Below are positions 18,432-33,678 of a stretch of 64,000 nt of DNA, in pieces. Location: positions 61,276,001 through 61,340,000 of the forward strand of contig OX031057.1 of NCBI GenBank assembly GCA_943736015.1. Reading direction: 5' to 3'. Each line of letters starts with the position of its first letter. Within the stretch, counting starts at the first letter, position 1. The position numbers and the translations under genes were made by a program. The notes beneath the pieces were generated by a model. It was not told where the DNA came from, did not search any database, and saw nothing but the letters and a program-made list of their open reading frames with translations. Origin of the DNA: Tridacna crocea (Eukaryota; Mollusca; Bivalvia; Cardiida; Cardiidae).

Positions 18432-21400
18432 CCCCAGAAATTAATGCAACAAATGGCTAAAAAAAGACTGAAAACTCTTTTTGTTGCTTCCTATTGCATA
18501 TATCAAACAAAGGCAACTGAAGTGTAATTTTTCTAATCTCTTCAAACCGCAACAAGAAACCCAGTTACGTTGACTACAGTCTCATATATGCCAGTTACGC
18601 TCATGCGAAAACCCCAGAAAATAATGTGACAAGTGGCTAAAAAAAGACTGAATGCTTCTTATTGCATAAATCAAACAAATGGAACAAAATTTTTAATGTA
18701 TATTTTTTTCCTCCAATCTCTTTATACCATAAAGACAAGTCTATTTATGTTGACTACGGTCTCAAAGGTGCCGGTTACGTATCCGTGAAAACGCGAAAAA
18801 TCGACTTACGGAACAGTTCATAGCAGATGACACCTGTTGCTTGATAGGTCAAATATAGGGAACTTAATTTCTAATATCTGTTTTTTACTCCTCTAGCCTT
18901 TTTTTACCGTGACAACAAACCCATTTAGGTTGTCTATTGTCTCGCAGGTGCCAGTTACGTACCCGCGAAAACATGAAAAATCGACTTACGGAACATTTTA
19001 TAGCAGACGACAACTGTTGCTTAAAGTCAATTATAGGGATTTTTCTATTTTTTCTTTTTCATTTTCTCTCACTAGGGCCAATGATTTGGTTACGATGACC
19101 ATCTCACCCATACTTGACTGATACGTGCTGCGCATAAAATCGTAAAATCAACTTTGACATTTTCGGAGGCAACTGATACCTGTTAAACAAATCAAAGAAA
19201 GGTAATCAAAATTTTTCCCTGTTTTCTTACCAGGGTCATGAAAACATTAAACCAATTTTGACGACCGTGCGAGTCAAAAGTCAATTTTATGTTTAATCGC
19301 TGCGCAAAAATATAAAATTCAGAAGCAACTGGTTGCTGTTGCGGAAACTTTTTCCGATAAAAAAATCTTGTTCTTGTTTGAAGAATTTAGAAGTAGGCCA
19401 TAAAGATACAATAAGATGTAAGAATAACTAAAAATCAGTTTTTTTCTTTGATAGGGTAGAAAACATTGTGGGAAAAGGAGAAAATGCTGGTAACCTGCAT
19501 TTCTCCTTTCCTCAGATTATTTTCAAAAGCCTTCTCTTTCAGGGGTGTTAATAAAAGGCGTCATTGTGTGGTAAAAGGTTAATAAGAATAAACAGATATC
19601 CCCCCCTTTCCCATCAGCCAATCAAATCTCTTCCCTCTCTGAAATTATCCAATCAGAGAAGCTTTAAGGAAATCAGAATGGGAACCAAGAGCCAAAATCA
19701 GAATGGGAACCAACAGCCAATCAGATATTCAACAGCCAATCAGAGAGCTTCAAAATCGCTCCAAAATGGCGCCATAATTTATCGAAAAAAACAGTGAAAA
19801 AAAAACGGCATAAAAGTGGATTTAAAGTCTTCTTTAAAGGCTGCTGTGCAGTCCTTGGCGAACTGCCAGGCATGCACCATCCACACATGCCAGATTTCAC
19901 TGAAAATGGGCAAACATTTAAGAAAATAGGGGCGCAGCAGACCTCGTTATGGTCTTTTGAAGCCCCTTGCAAGAATGCAAGAATTACTTCCCTTAGACCC
20001 TCGATGCAAGCCCCCCCCCCCCCGAAGCACTTCACTGGATTCGCTTTTCTAACTCAGCCCACAATAAATGCTGCACATTGAAACTTTCAATAAGCCAAAG
20101 TGATCAATGTACAGTGTAAAAAAAGCCCCAGAAATTAATGCAACAAATGGCTAAAAAAAGACTGAAAACTCTTTTTGTTGCTTCCTATTGCATATATCAA
20201 ACAAAGGCAACTGAAGTGTAATTTTTCTAATCTCTTCAAACCGCAACAAGAAACCCAGTTACGTTGACTACAGTCTCATATATGCCAGTTACGCTCATGC
20301 GAAAACCCCAGAAAATAATGTGACAAGTGGCTAAAAAAAGACTGAATGCTTCTTATTGCATAAATCAAACAAATGGAACAAAATTTTTAATGTATATTTT
20401 TTTCCTCCAATCTCTTTATACCATAAAGACAAGTCTATTTATGTTGACTACGGTCTCAAAGGTGCCGGTTACGTATCCGTGAAAACGCGAAAAATCGACT
20501 TACGGAACAGTTCATAGCAGATGACACCTGTTGCTTGATAGGTCAAATATAGGGAACTTAATTTCTAATATCTGTTTTTTACTCCTCTAGCCTTTTTTTA
20601 CCGTGACAACAAACCCATTTAGGTTGTCTATTGTCTCGCAGGTGCCAGTTACGTACCCGCGAAAACATGAAAAATCGACTTACGGAACATTTTATAGCAG
20701 ACGACAACTGTTGCTTAAAGTCAATTATAGGGATTTTTCTATTTTTTCTTTTTCATTTTCTCTCACTAGGGCCAATGATTTGGTTACGATGACCATCTCA
20801 CCCATACTTGACTGATACGTGCTGCGCATAAAATCGTAAAATCAACTTTGACATTTTCGGAGGCAACTGATACCTGTTAAACAAATCAAAGAAAGGTAAT
20901 CAAAATTTTTCCCTGTTTTCTTACCAGGGTCATGAAAACATTAAACCAATTTTGACGACCGTGCGAGTCAAAAGTCAATTTTATGTTTAATCGCTGCGCA
21001 AAAATATAAAATTCAGAAGCAACTGGTTGCTGTTGCGGAAACTTTTTCCGATAAAAAAATCTTGTTCTTGTTTGAAGAATTTAGAAGTAGGCCATAAAGA
21101 TACAATAAGATGTAAGAATAACTAAAAATCAGTTTTTTTCTTTGATAGGGTAGAAAACATTGTGGGAAAAGGAGAAAATGCTGGTAACCTGCATTTCTCC
21201 TTTCCTCAGATTATTTTCAAAAGCCTTCTCTTTCAGGGGTGTTAATAAAAGGCGTCATTGTGTGGTAAAAGGTTAATAAGAATAAACAGATATCCCCCCC
21301 TTTCCCATCAGCCAATCAAATCTCTTCCCTCTCTGAAATTATCCAATCAGAGAAGCTTTAAGGAAATCAGAATGGGAACCAAGAGCCAAAATCAGAATGG

Positions 21401-24400
21401 GAACCAACAGCCAATCAGATATTCAACAGCCAATCAGAGAGCTTCAAAATCGCTCCAAAATGGCGCCATAATTTATCGAAAAAAACAGTGAAAAAAAAAC
21501 GGCATAAAAGTGGATTTAAAGTCTTCTTTAAAGGCTGCTGTGCAGTCCTTGGCGAACTGCCAGGCATGCACCATCCACACATGCCAGATTTCACTGAAAA
21601 TGGGCAAACATTTAAGAAAATAGGGGCGCAGCAGACCTCGTTATGGTCTTTTGAAGCCCCTTGCAAGAATGCAAGAATTACTTCCCTTAGACCCTCGATG
21701 CAAGCCCCCCCCCCCCCCGAAGCACTTCACTGGATTCGCTTTTCTAACTCAGCCCACAATAAATGCTGCACATTGAAACTTTCAATAAGCCAAAGTGATC
21801 AATGTACAGTGTAAAAAAAGCCCCAGAAATTAATGCAACAAATGGCTAAAAAAAGACTGAAAACTCTTTTTGTTGCTTCCTATTGCATATATCAAACAAA
21901 GGCAACTGAAGTGTAATTTTTCTAATCTCTTCAAACCGCAACAAGAAACCCAGTTACGTTGACTACAGTCTCATATATGCCAGTTACGCTCATGCGAAAA
22001 CCCCAGAAAATAATGTGACAAGTGGCTAAAAAAAGACTGAATGCTTCTTATTGCATAAATCAAACAAATGGAACAAAATTTTTAATGTATATTTTTTTCC
22101 TCCAATCTCTTTATACCATAAAGACAAGTCTATTTATGTTGACTACGGTCTCAAAGGTGCCGGTTACGTATCCGTGAAAACGCGAAAAATCGACTTACGG
22201 AACAGTTCATAGCAGATGACACCTGTTGCTTGATAGGTCAAATATAGGGAACTTAATTTCTAATATCTGTTTTTTACTCCTCTAGCCTTTTTTTACCGTG
22301 ACAACAAACCCATTTAGGTTGTCTATTGTCTCGCAGGTGCCAGTTACGTACCCGCGAAAACATGAAAAATCGACTTACGGAACATTTTATAGCAGACGAC
22401 AACTGTTGCTTAAAGTCAATTATAGGGATTTTTCTATTTTTTCTTTTTCATTTTCTCTCACTAGGGCCAATGATTTGGTTACGATGACCATCTCACCCAT
22501 ACTTGACTGATACGTGCTGCGCATAAAATCGTAAAATCAACTTTGACATTTTCGGAGGCAACTGATACCTGTTAAACAAATCAAAGAAAGGTAATCAAAA
22601 TTTTTCCCTGTTTTCTTACCAGGGTCATGAAAACATTAAACCAATTTTGACGACCGTGCGAGTCAAAAGTCAATTTTATGTTTAATCGCTGCGCAAAAAT
22701 ATAAAATTCAGAAGCAACTGGTTGCTGTTGCGGAAACTTTTTCCGATAAAAAAATCTTGTTCTTGTTTGAAGAATTTAGAAGTAGGCCATAAAGATACAA
22801 TAAGATGTAAGAATAACTAAAAATCAGTTTTTTTCTTTGATAGGGTAGAAAACATTGTGGGAAAAGGAGAAAATGCTGGTAACCTGCATTTCTCCTTTCC
22901 TCAGATTATTTTCAAAAGCCTTCTCTTTCAGGGGTGTTAATAAAAGGCGTCATTGTGTGGTAAAAGGTTAATAAGAATAAACAGATATCCCCCCCTTTCC
23001 CATCAGCCAATCAAATCTCTTCCCTCTCTGAAATTATCCAATCAGAGAAGCTTTAAGGAAATCAGAATGGGAACCAAGAGCCAAAATCAGAATGGGAACC
23101 AACAGCCAATCAGATATTCAACAGCCAATCAGAGAGCTTCAAAATCGCTCCAAAATGGCGCCATAATTTATCGAAAAAAACAGTGAAAAAAAAACGGCAT
23201 AAAAGTGGATTTAAAGTCTTCTTTAAAGGCTGCTGTGCAGTCCTTGGCGAACTGCCAGGCATGCACCATCCACACATGCCAGATTTCACTGAAAATGGGC
23301 AAACATTTAAGAAAATAGGGGCGCAGCAGACCTCGTTATGGTCTTTTGAAGCCCCTTGCAAGAATGCAAGAATTACTTCCCTTAGACCCTCGATGCAAGC
23401 CCCCCCCCCCCCCGAAGCACTTCACTGGATTCGCTTTTCTAACTCAGCCCACAATAAATGCTGCACATTGAAACTTTCAATAAGCCAAAGTGATCAATGT
23501 ACAGTGTAAAAAAAGCCCCAGAAATTAATGCAACAAATGGCTAAAAAAAGACTGAAAACTCTTTTTGTTGCTTCCTATTGCATATATCAAACAAAGGCAA
23601 CTGAAGTGTAATTTTTCTAATCTCTTCAAACCGCAACAAGAAACCCAGTTACGTTGACTACAGTCTCATATATGCCAGTTACGCTCATGCGAAAACCCCA
23701 GAAAATAATGTGACAAGTGGCTAAAAAAAGACTGAATGCTTCTTATTGCATAAATCAAACAAATGGAACAAAATTTTTAATGTATATTTTTTTCCTCCAA
23801 TCTCTTTATACCATAAAGACAAGTCTATTTATGTTGACTACGGTCTCAAAGGTGCCGGTTACGTATCCGTGAAAACGCGAAAAATCGACTTACGGAACAG
23901 TTCATAGCAGATGACACCTGTTGCTTGATAGGTCAAATATAGGGAACTTAATTTCTAATATCTGTTTTTTACTCCTCTAGCCTTTTTTTACCGTGACAAC
24001 AAACCCATTTAGGTTGTCTATTGTCTCGCAGGTGCCAGTTACGTACCCGCGAAAACATGAAAAATCGACTTACGGAACATTTTATAGCAGACGACAACTG
24101 TTGCTTAAAGTCAATTATAGGGATTTTTCTATTTTTTCTTTTTCATTTTCTCTCACTAGGGCCAATGATTTGGTTACGATGACCATCTCACCCATACTTG
24201 ACTGATACGTGCTGCGCATAAAATCGTAAAATCAACTTTGACATTTTCGGAGGCAACTGATACCTGTTAAACAAATCAAAGAAAGGTAATCAAAATTTTT
24301 CCCTGTTTTCTTACCAGGGTCATGAAAACATTAAACCAATTTTGACGACCGTGCGAGTCAAAAGTCAATTTTATGTTTAATCGCTGCGCAAAAATATAAA

Positions 24401-27400
24401 ATTCAGAAGCAACTGGTTGCTGTTGCGGAAACTTTTTCCGATAAAAAAATCTTGTTCTTGTTTGAAGAATTTAGAAGTAGGCCATAAAGATACAATAAGA
24501 TGTAAGAATAACTAAAAATCAGTTTTTTTCTTTGATAGGGTAGAAAACATTGTGGGAAAAGGAGAAAATGCTGGTAACCTGCATTTCTCCTTTCCTCAGA
24601 TTATTTTCAAAAGCCTTCTCTTTCAGGGGTGTTAATAAAAGGCGTCATTGTGTGGTAAAAGGTTAATAAGAATAAACAGATATCCCCCCCTTTCCCATCA
24701 GCCAATCAAATCTCTTCCCTCTCTGAAATTATCCAATCAGAGAAGCTTTAAGGAAATCAGAATGGGAACCAAGAGCCAAAATCAGAATGGGAACCAACAG
24801 CCAATCAGATATTCAACAGCCAATCAGAGAGCTTCAAAATCGCTCCAAAATGGCGCCATAATTTATCGAAAAAAACAGTGAAAAAAAAACGGCATAAAAG
24901 TGGATTTAAAGTCTTCTTTAAAGGCTGCTGTGCAGTCCTTGGCGAACTGCCAGGCATGCACCATCCACACATGCCAGATTTCACTGAAAATGGGCAAACA
25001 TTTAAGAAAATAGGGGCGCAGCAGACCTCGTTATGGTCTTTTGAAGCCCCTTGCAAGAATGCAAGAATTACTTCCCTTAGACCCTCGATGCAAGCCCCCC
25101 CCCCCCCCGAAGCACTTCACTGGATTCGCTTTTCTAACTCAGCCCACAATAAATGCTGCACATTGAAACTTTCAATAAGCCAAAGTGATCAATGTACAGT
25201 GTAAAAAAAGCCCCAGAAATTAATGCAACAAATGGCTAAAAAAAGACTGAAAACTCTTTTTGTTGCTTCCTATTGCATATATCAAACAAAGGCAACTGAA
25301 GTGTAATTTTTCTAATCTCTTCAAACCGCAACAAGAAACCCAGTTACGTTGACTACAGTCTCATATATGCCAGTTACGCTCATGCGAAAACCCCAGAAAA
25401 TAATGTGACAAGTGGCTAAAAAAAGACTGAATGCTTCTTATTGCATAAATCAAACAAATGGAACAAAATTTTTAATGTATATTTTTTTCCTCCAATCTCT
25501 TTATACCATAAAGACAAGTCTATTTATGTTGACTACGGTCTCAAAGGTGCCGGTTACGTATCCGTGAAAACGCGAAAAATCGACTTACGGAACAGTTCAT
25601 AGCAGATGACACCTGTTGCTTGATAGGTCAAATATAGGGAACTTAATTTCTAATATCTGTTTTTTACTCCTCTAGCCTTTTTTTACCGTGACAACAAACC
25701 CATTTAGGTTGTCTATTGTCTCGCAGGTGCCAGTTACGTACCCGCGAAAACATGAAAAATCGACTTACGGAACATTTTATAGCAGACGACAACTGTTGCT
25801 TAAAGTCAATTATAGGGATTTTTCTATTTTTTCTTTTTCATTTTCTCTCACTAGGGCCAATGATTTGGTTACGATGACCATCTCACCCATACTTGACTGA
25901 TACGTGCTGCGCATAAAATCGTAAAATCAACTTTGACATTTTCGGAGGCAACTGATACCTGTTAAACAAATCAAAGAAAGGTAATCAAAATTTTTCCCTG
26001 TTTTCTTACCAGGGTCATGAAAACATTAAACCAATTTTGACGACCGTGCGAGTCAAAAGTCAATTTTATGTTTAATCGCTGCGCAAAAATATAAAATTCA
26101 GAAGCAACTGGTTGCTGTTGCGGAAACTTTTTCCGATAAAAAAATCTTGTTCTTGTTTGAAGAATTTAGAAGTAGGCCATAAAGATACAATAAGATGTAA
26201 GAATAACTAAAAATCAGTTTTTTTCTTTGATAGGGTAGAAAACATTGTGGGAAAAGGAGAAAATGCTGGTAACCTGCATTTCTCCTTTCCTCAGATTATT
26301 TTCAAAAGCCTTCTCTTTCAGGGGTGTTAATAAAAGGCGTCATTGTGTGGTAAAAGGTTAATAAGAATAAACAGATATCCCCCCCTTTCCCATCAGCCAA
26401 TCAAATCTCTTCCCTCTCTGAAATTATCCAATCAGAGAAGCTTTAAGGAAATCAGAATGGGAACCAAGAGCCAAAATCAGAATGGGAACCAACAGCCAAT
26501 CAGATATTCAACAGCCAATCAGAGAGCTTCAAAATCGCTCCAAAATGGCGCCATAATTTATCGAAAAAAACAGTGAAAAAAAAACGGCATAAAAGTGGAT
26601 TTAAAGTCTTCTTTAAAGGCTGCTGTGCAGTCCTTGGCGAACTGCCAGGCATGCACCATCCACACATGCCAGATTTCACTGAAAATGGGCAAACATTTAA
26701 GAAAATAGGGGCGCAGCAGACCTCGTTATGGTCTTTTGAAGCCCCTTGCAAGAATGCAAGAATTACTTCCCTTAGACCCTCGATGCAAGCCCCCCCCCCC
26801 CCGAAGCACTTCACTGGATTCGCTTTTCTAACTCAGCCCACAATAAATGCTGCACATTGAAACTTTCAATAAGCCAAAGTGATCAATGTACAGTGTAAAA
26901 AAAGCCCCAGAAATTAATGCAACAAATGGCTAAAAAAAGACTGAAAACTCTTTTTGTTGCTTCCTATTGCATATATCAAACAAAGGCAACTGAAGTGTAA
27001 TTTTTCTAATCTCTTCAAACCGCAACAAGAAACCCAGTTACGTTGACTACAGTCTCATATATGCCAGTTACGCTCATGCGAAAACCCCAGAAAATAATGT
27101 GACAAGTGGCTAAAAAAAGACTGAATGCTTCTTATTGCATAAATCAAACAAATGGAACAAAATTTTTAATGTATATTTTTTTCCTCCAATCTCTTTATAC
27201 CATAAAGACAAGTCTATTTATGTTGACTACGGTCTCAAAGGTGCCGGTTACGTATCCGTGAAAACGCGAAAAATCGACTTACGGAACAGTTCATAGCAGA
27301 TGACACCTGTTGCTTGATAGGTCAAATATAGGGAACTTAATTTCTAATATCTGTTTTTTACTCCTCTAGCCTTTTTTTACCGTGACAACAAACCCATTTA

Positions 27401-28598
27401 GGTTGTCTATTGTCTCGCAGGTGCCAGTTACGTACCCGCGAAAACATGAAAAATCGACTTACGGAACATTTTATAGCAGACGACAACTGTTGCTTAAAGT
27501 CAATTATAGGGATTTTTCTATTTTTTCTTTTTCATTTTCTCTCACTAGGGCCAATGATTTGGTTACGATGACCATCTCACCCATACTTGACTGATACGTG
27601 CTGCGCATAAAATCGTAAAATCAACTTTGACATTTTCGGAGGCAACTGATACCTGTTAAACAAATCAAAGAAAGGTAATCAAAATTTTTCCCTGTTTTCT
27701 TACCAGGGTCATGAAAACATTAAACCAATTTTGACGACCGTGCGAGTCAAAAGTCAATTTTATGTTTAATCGCTGCGCAAAAATATAAAATTCAGAAGCA
27801 ACTGGTTGCTGTTGCGGAAACTTTTTCCGATAAAAAAATCTTGTTCTTGTTTGAAGAATTTAGAAGTAGGCCATAAAGATACAATAAGATGTAAGAATAA
27901 CTAAAAATCAGTTTTTTTCTTTGATAGGGTAGAAAACATTGTGGGAAAAGGAGAAAATGCTGGTAACCTGCATTTCTCCTTTCCTCAGATTATTTTCAAA
28001 AGCCTTCTCTTTCAGGGGTGTTAATAAAAGGCGTCATTGTGTGGTAAAAGGTTAATAAGAATAAACAGATATCCCCCCCTTTCCCATCAGCCAATCAAAT
28101 CTCTTCCCTCTCTGAAATTATCCAATCAGAGAAGCTTTAAGGAAATCAGAATGGGAACCAAGAGCCAAAATCAGAATGGGAACCAACAGCCAATCAGATA
28201 TTCAACAGCCAATCAGAGAGCTTCAAAATCGCTCCAAAATGGCGCCATAATTTATCGAAAAAAACAGTGAAAAAAAAACGGCATAAAAGTGGATTTAAAG
28301 TCTTCTTTAAAGGCTGCTGTGCAGTCCTTGGCGAACTGCCAGGCATGCACCATCCACACATGCCAGATTTCACTGAAAATGGGCAAACATTTAAGAAAAT
28401 AGGGGCGCAGCAGACCTCGTTATGGTCTTTTGAAGCCCCTTGCAAGAATGCAAGAATTACTTCCCTTAGACCCTCGATGCAAGCCCCCCCCCCCCCGAAG
28501 CACTTCACTGGATTCGCTTTTCTAACTCAGCCCACAATAAATGCTGCACATTGAAACTTTCAATAAGCCAAAGTGATCAATGTACAGTGTAAAAAAAG
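18432..28598 (+). repeat. Units M11-M16, M1-like copies
   Basis: Starts are 18432, 20126, 21821, 23516, 25211 and 26905. M12-M14 are 1,695 bp with C14 and look the same as M1. M11, M15 and M16 are 1,694 bp because the run is C13. I noted no other differences. Confidence 0.92.
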
Positions 28599-30291
28599 CC
28601 CCAGAAATTAATGCAACAAATGGCTAAAAAAAGACTGAAAACTCTTTTTGTTGCTTCCTATTGCATATATCAAACAAAGGCAACTGAAGTGTAATTTTTC
28701 TAATCTCTTCAAACCGCAACAAGAAACCCAGTTACGTTGACTACAGTCTCATATATGCCAGTTACGCTCATGCGAAAACCCCAGAAAATAATGTGACAAG
28801 TGGCTAAAAAAAGACTGAATGCTTCTTATTGCATAAATCAAACAAATGGAACAAAATTTTTAATGTATATTTTTTTCCTCCAATCTCTTTATACCATAAA
28901 GACAAGTCTATTTATGTTGACTACGGTCTCAAAGGTGCCGGTTACGTATCCGTGAAAACGCGAAAAATCGACTTACGGAACAGTTCATAGCAGATGACAC
29001 CTGTTGCTTGATAGGTCAAATATAGGGAACTTAATTTCTAATATCTGTTTTTTACTCCTCTAGCCTTTTTTTACCGTGACAACAAACCCATTTAGGTTGT
29101 CTATTGTCTCGCAGGTGCCAGTTACGTACCCGCGAAAACATGAAAAATCGACTTACGGAACATTTTATAGCAGACGACAACTGTTGCTTAAAGTCAATTA
29201 TAGGGATTTTTCTATTTTTTCTTTTTCATTTTCTCTCACTAGGGCCAATGATTTGGTTACGATGACCATCTCACCCATACTTGACTGATACGTGCTGCGC
29301 ATAAAATCGTAAAATCAACTTTGACATTTTCGGAGGCAACTGATACCTGTTAAACAAATCAAAGAAAGGTAATCAAAATTTTTCCCTGTTTTCTTACCAG
29401 GGTCATGAAAACATTAAACCAATTTTGACGACCGTGCGAGTCAAAAGTCAATTTTATGTTTAATCGCTGCGCAAAAATATAAAATTCAGAAGCAACTGGT
29501 TGCTGTTGCGGAAACTTTTTCCGATAAAAAAATCTTGTTCTTGTTTGAAGAATTTAGAAGTAGGCCATAAAGATACAATAAGATGTAAGAATAACTAAAA
29601 ATCAGTTTTTTTCTTTGATAGGGTAGAAAACATTGTGGGAAAAGGAGAAAATGCTGGTAACCTGCATTTCTCCTTTCCTCAGATTATTTTCAAAAGCCTT
29701 CTCTTTCAGGGGTGTTAATAAAAGGCGTCATTGTGTGGTAAAAGGTTAATAAGAATAAACAGATATCCCCCCCCTTTCCCATCAGCCAATCAAATCTCTT
29801 CCCTCTCTGAAATTATCCGATCAGAGAAGCTTTAAGGAAATCAGAATGGGAACCAAGAGCCAAAATCAGAATGGGAACCAACAGCCAATCAGATATTCAA
29901 CAGCCAATCAGAGAGCTTCAAAATCGCTCCAAAATGGCGCCATAATTTATCGAAAAAAACAGTGAAAAAAAAACGGCATAAAAGTGGATTTAAAGTCTTC
30001 TTTAAAGGCTGCTGTGCAGTCCTTGGCGAACTGCCAGGCATGCACCATCCACACATGCCAGATTTCACTGAAAATGGGCAAACATTTAAGAAAATAGGGG
30101 CGCAGCAGACCTCGTTATGGTCTTTTGAAGCCCCTTGCAAGAATGCAAGAATTACTTCCCTTAGACCCTCGATGCAAGCCCCCCCCCCCGAAGCACTTCA
30201 CTGGATTCGCTTTTCTAACTCAGCCCACAATAAATGCTGCACATTGAAACTTTCAATAAGCCAAAGTGATCAATGTACAGTGTAAAAAAAG
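28599..30291 (+). repeat. Unit M17 (1,693 bp), second CCAAT box lost
   Basis: C8 in the first C tract, C11 in the long run, and CCGAT in place of the second CCAAT box (29817-29821). Confidence 0.93.
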
Positions 30292-31984
30292 CCCCAGAAA
30301 TTAATGCAACAAATGGCTAAAAAAAGACTGAAAACTCTTTTTGTTGCTTCCTATTGCATATATCAAACAAAGGCAACTGAAGTGTAATTTTTCTAATCTC
30401 TTCAAACCGCAACAAGAAACCCAGTTACGTTGACTACAGTCTCATATATGCCAGTTACGCTCATGCGAAAACCCCAGAAAATAATGTGACAAGTGGCTAA
30501 AAAAAGACTGAATGCTTCTTATTGCATAAATCAAACAAATGGAACAAAATTTTTAATGTATATTTTTTTCCTCCAATCTCTTTATACCATAAAGACAAGT
30601 CTATTTATGTTGACTACGGTCTCAAAGGTGCCGGTTACGTATCCGTGAAAACGCGAAAAATCGACTTACGGAACAGTTCATAGCAGATGACACCTGTTGC
30701 TTGATAGGTCAAATATAGGGAACTTAATTTCTAATATCTGTTTTTTACTCCTCTAGCCTTTTTTTACCGTGACAACAAACTCATTTAGGTTGTCTATTGT
30801 CTCGCAGGTGCCAGTTACGTACCCGCGAAAACATGAAAAATCGACTTACGGAACATTTTATAGCAGACGACAACTGTTGCTTAAAGTCAATTATAGGGAT
30901 TTTTCTATTTTTTCTTTTTCATTTTCTCTCACTAGGGCCAATGATTTGGTTACGATGACCATCTCACCCATACTTGACTGATACGTGCTGCGCATAAAAT
31001 CGTAAAATCAACTTTGACATTTTCGGAGGCAACTGATACCTGTTAAACAAATCAAAGAAAGGTAATCAAAATTTTTCCCTGTTTTCTTACCAGGGTCATG
31101 AAAACATTAAACCAATTTTGACGACCGTGCGAGTCAAAAGTCAATTTTATGTTTAATCGCTGCGCAAAAATATAAAATTCAGAAGCAACTGGTTGCTGCT
31201 GCGGAAACTTTTTCCGATAAAAAAATCTTGTTCTTGTTTGAAGAATTTAGAAGTAGGCCATAAAGATACAATAAGATGTAAGAATAACTAAAAATCAGTT
31301 TTTTTCTTTGATAGGGTAGAAAACATTGTGGGAAAAGGAGAAAATGCTGGTAACCTGCATTTCTCCTTTCCTCAGATTATTTTCAAAAGCCTTCTCTTTC
31401 AGGGGTGTTAATAAAAGGCGTCATTGTGTGGTAAAAGGTTAATAAGAATAAACAGATATCCCCCCCCTTTCCCATCAGCCAATCAAATCTCTTCCCTCTC
31501 TGAAATTATCCAATCAGAGAAGCTTTAAGGAAATCAGAATGGGAACCAAGAGCCAAAATCAGAATGGGAACCAACAGCCAATCAGATATTCAACAGCCAA
31601 TCAGAGAGCTTCAAAATCGCTCCAAAATGGCGCCATAATTTATCGAAAAAAACAGTGAAAAAAAACCGGCATAAAAGTGGATTTAAAGTCTTCTTTAAAG
31701 GCTGCTGTGCAGTCCTTGGCGAACTGCCAGGCATGCACCATCCACACATGCCAGATTTCACTGAAAATGGGCAAACATTTAAGAAAATAGGGGCGCAGCA
31801 GACCTCGTTATGGTCTTTTGAAGCCCCTTGCAAGAATGCAAGAATTACTTCCCTTAGACCCTCGATGCAAGCCCCCCCCCCCGAAGCACTTCACTGGATT
31901 CGCTTTTCTAACTCAGCCCACAATAAATGCTGCACATTGAAACTTTCAATAAGCCAAAGTGATCAATGTACAGTGTAAAAAAAG
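30292..31984 (+). repeat. Unit M18 (1,693 bp)
   Basis: Private T at 30781, C at 31199 and C at 31666 (A8CC instead of A9C). C8 in the first tract and C11 in the long run. Confidence 0.93.
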
Positions 31985-33678
31985 CCCCAGAAATTAATGC
32001 AACAAATGGCTAAAAAAAGACTGAAAACTCTTTTTGTTGCTTCCTATTGCATATATCAAACAAAGGCAACTGAAGTGTAATTTTTCTAATCTCTTCAAAC
32101 CGCAACAAGAAACCCAGTTACGTTGACTACAGTCTCATATATGCCAGTTACGCTCATGCGAAAACCCCAGAAAATAATGTGACAAGTGGCTAAAAAAAGA
32201 CTGAATGCTTCTTATTGCATAAATCAAACAAATGGAACAAAATTTTTAATGTATATTTTTTTCCTCCAATCTCTTTATACCATAAAGACAAGTCTATTTA
32301 TGTTGACTACGGTCTCAAAGGTGCCGGTTACGTATCCGTGAAAACGCGAAAAATCGACTTACGGAACAGTTCATAGCAGATGACACCTGTTGCTTGATAG
32401 GTCAAATATAGGGAACTTAATTTCTAATATCTGTTTTTTACTCCTCTAGCCTTTTTTTACCGTGACAACAAACCCATTTAGGTTGTCTATTGTCTCGCAG
32501 GTGCCAGTTACGTACCCGCGAAAACATGAAAAATCGACTTACGGAACATTTTATAGCAGACGACAACTGTTGCTTAAAGTCAATTATAGGGATTTTTCTA
32601 TTTTTTCTTTTTCATTTTCTCTCACTAGGGCCAATGATTTGGTTACGATGACCATCTCACCCATACTTGACTGATACGTGCTGCGCATAAAATCGTAAAA
32701 TCAACTTTGACATTTTCGGAGGCAACTGATACCTGTTAAACAAATCAAAGAAAGGTAATCAAAATTTTTCCCTGTTTTCTTACCAGGGTCATGAAAACAT
32801 TAAACCAATTTTGACGACCGTGCGAGTCAAAAGTCAATTTTATGTTTAATCGCTGCGCAAAAATATAAAATTCAGAAGCAACTGGTTGCTGTTGCGGAAA
32901 CTTTTTCCGATAAAAAAATCTTGTTCTTGTTTGAAGAATTTAGAAGTAGGCCATAAAGATACAATAAGATGTAAGAATAACTAAAAATCAGTTTTTTTCT
33001 TTGATAGGGTAGAAAACATTGTGGGAAAAGGAGAAAATGCTGGTAACCTGCATTTCTCCTTTCCTCAGATTATTTTCAAAAGCCTTCTCTTTCAGGGGTG
33101 TTAATAAAAGGCGTCATTGTGTGGTAAAAGGTTAATAAGAATAAACAGATATCCCCCCCCTTTCCCATCAGCCAATCAAATCTCTTCCCTCTCTGAAATT
33201 ATCCAATCAGAGAAGCTTTAAGGAAATCAGAATGGGAACCAAGAGCCAAAATCAGAATGGGAACCAACAGCCAATCAGATATTCAACAGCCAATCAGAGA
33301 GCTTCAAAATCGCTCCAAAATGGCGCCATAATTTATCGAAAAAAACAGTGAAAAAAAAACGGCATAAAAGTGGATTTAAAGTCTTCTTTAAAGGCTGCTG
33401 TGCAGTCCTTGGCGAACTGCCAGGCATGCACCATCCACACATGCCAGATTTCACTGAAAATGGGCAAACATTTAAGAAAATAGGGGCGCAGCAGACCTCG
33501 TTATGGTCTTTTGAAGCCCCTTGCAAGAATGCAAGAATTACTTCCCTTAGACCCTCGATGCAAGCCCCCCCCCCCCGAAGCACTTCACTGGATTCGCTTT
33601 TCTAACTCAGCCCACAATAAATGCTGCACATTGAAACTTTCAATAAGCCAAAGTGATCAATGTACAGTGTAAAAAAAG
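31985..33678 (+). repeat. Unit M19 (1,694 bp)
   Basis: C8 in the first tract and C12 in the long run. It is the last unit of the CTCGTTATGG type before the haplotype switch. Confidence 0.93.
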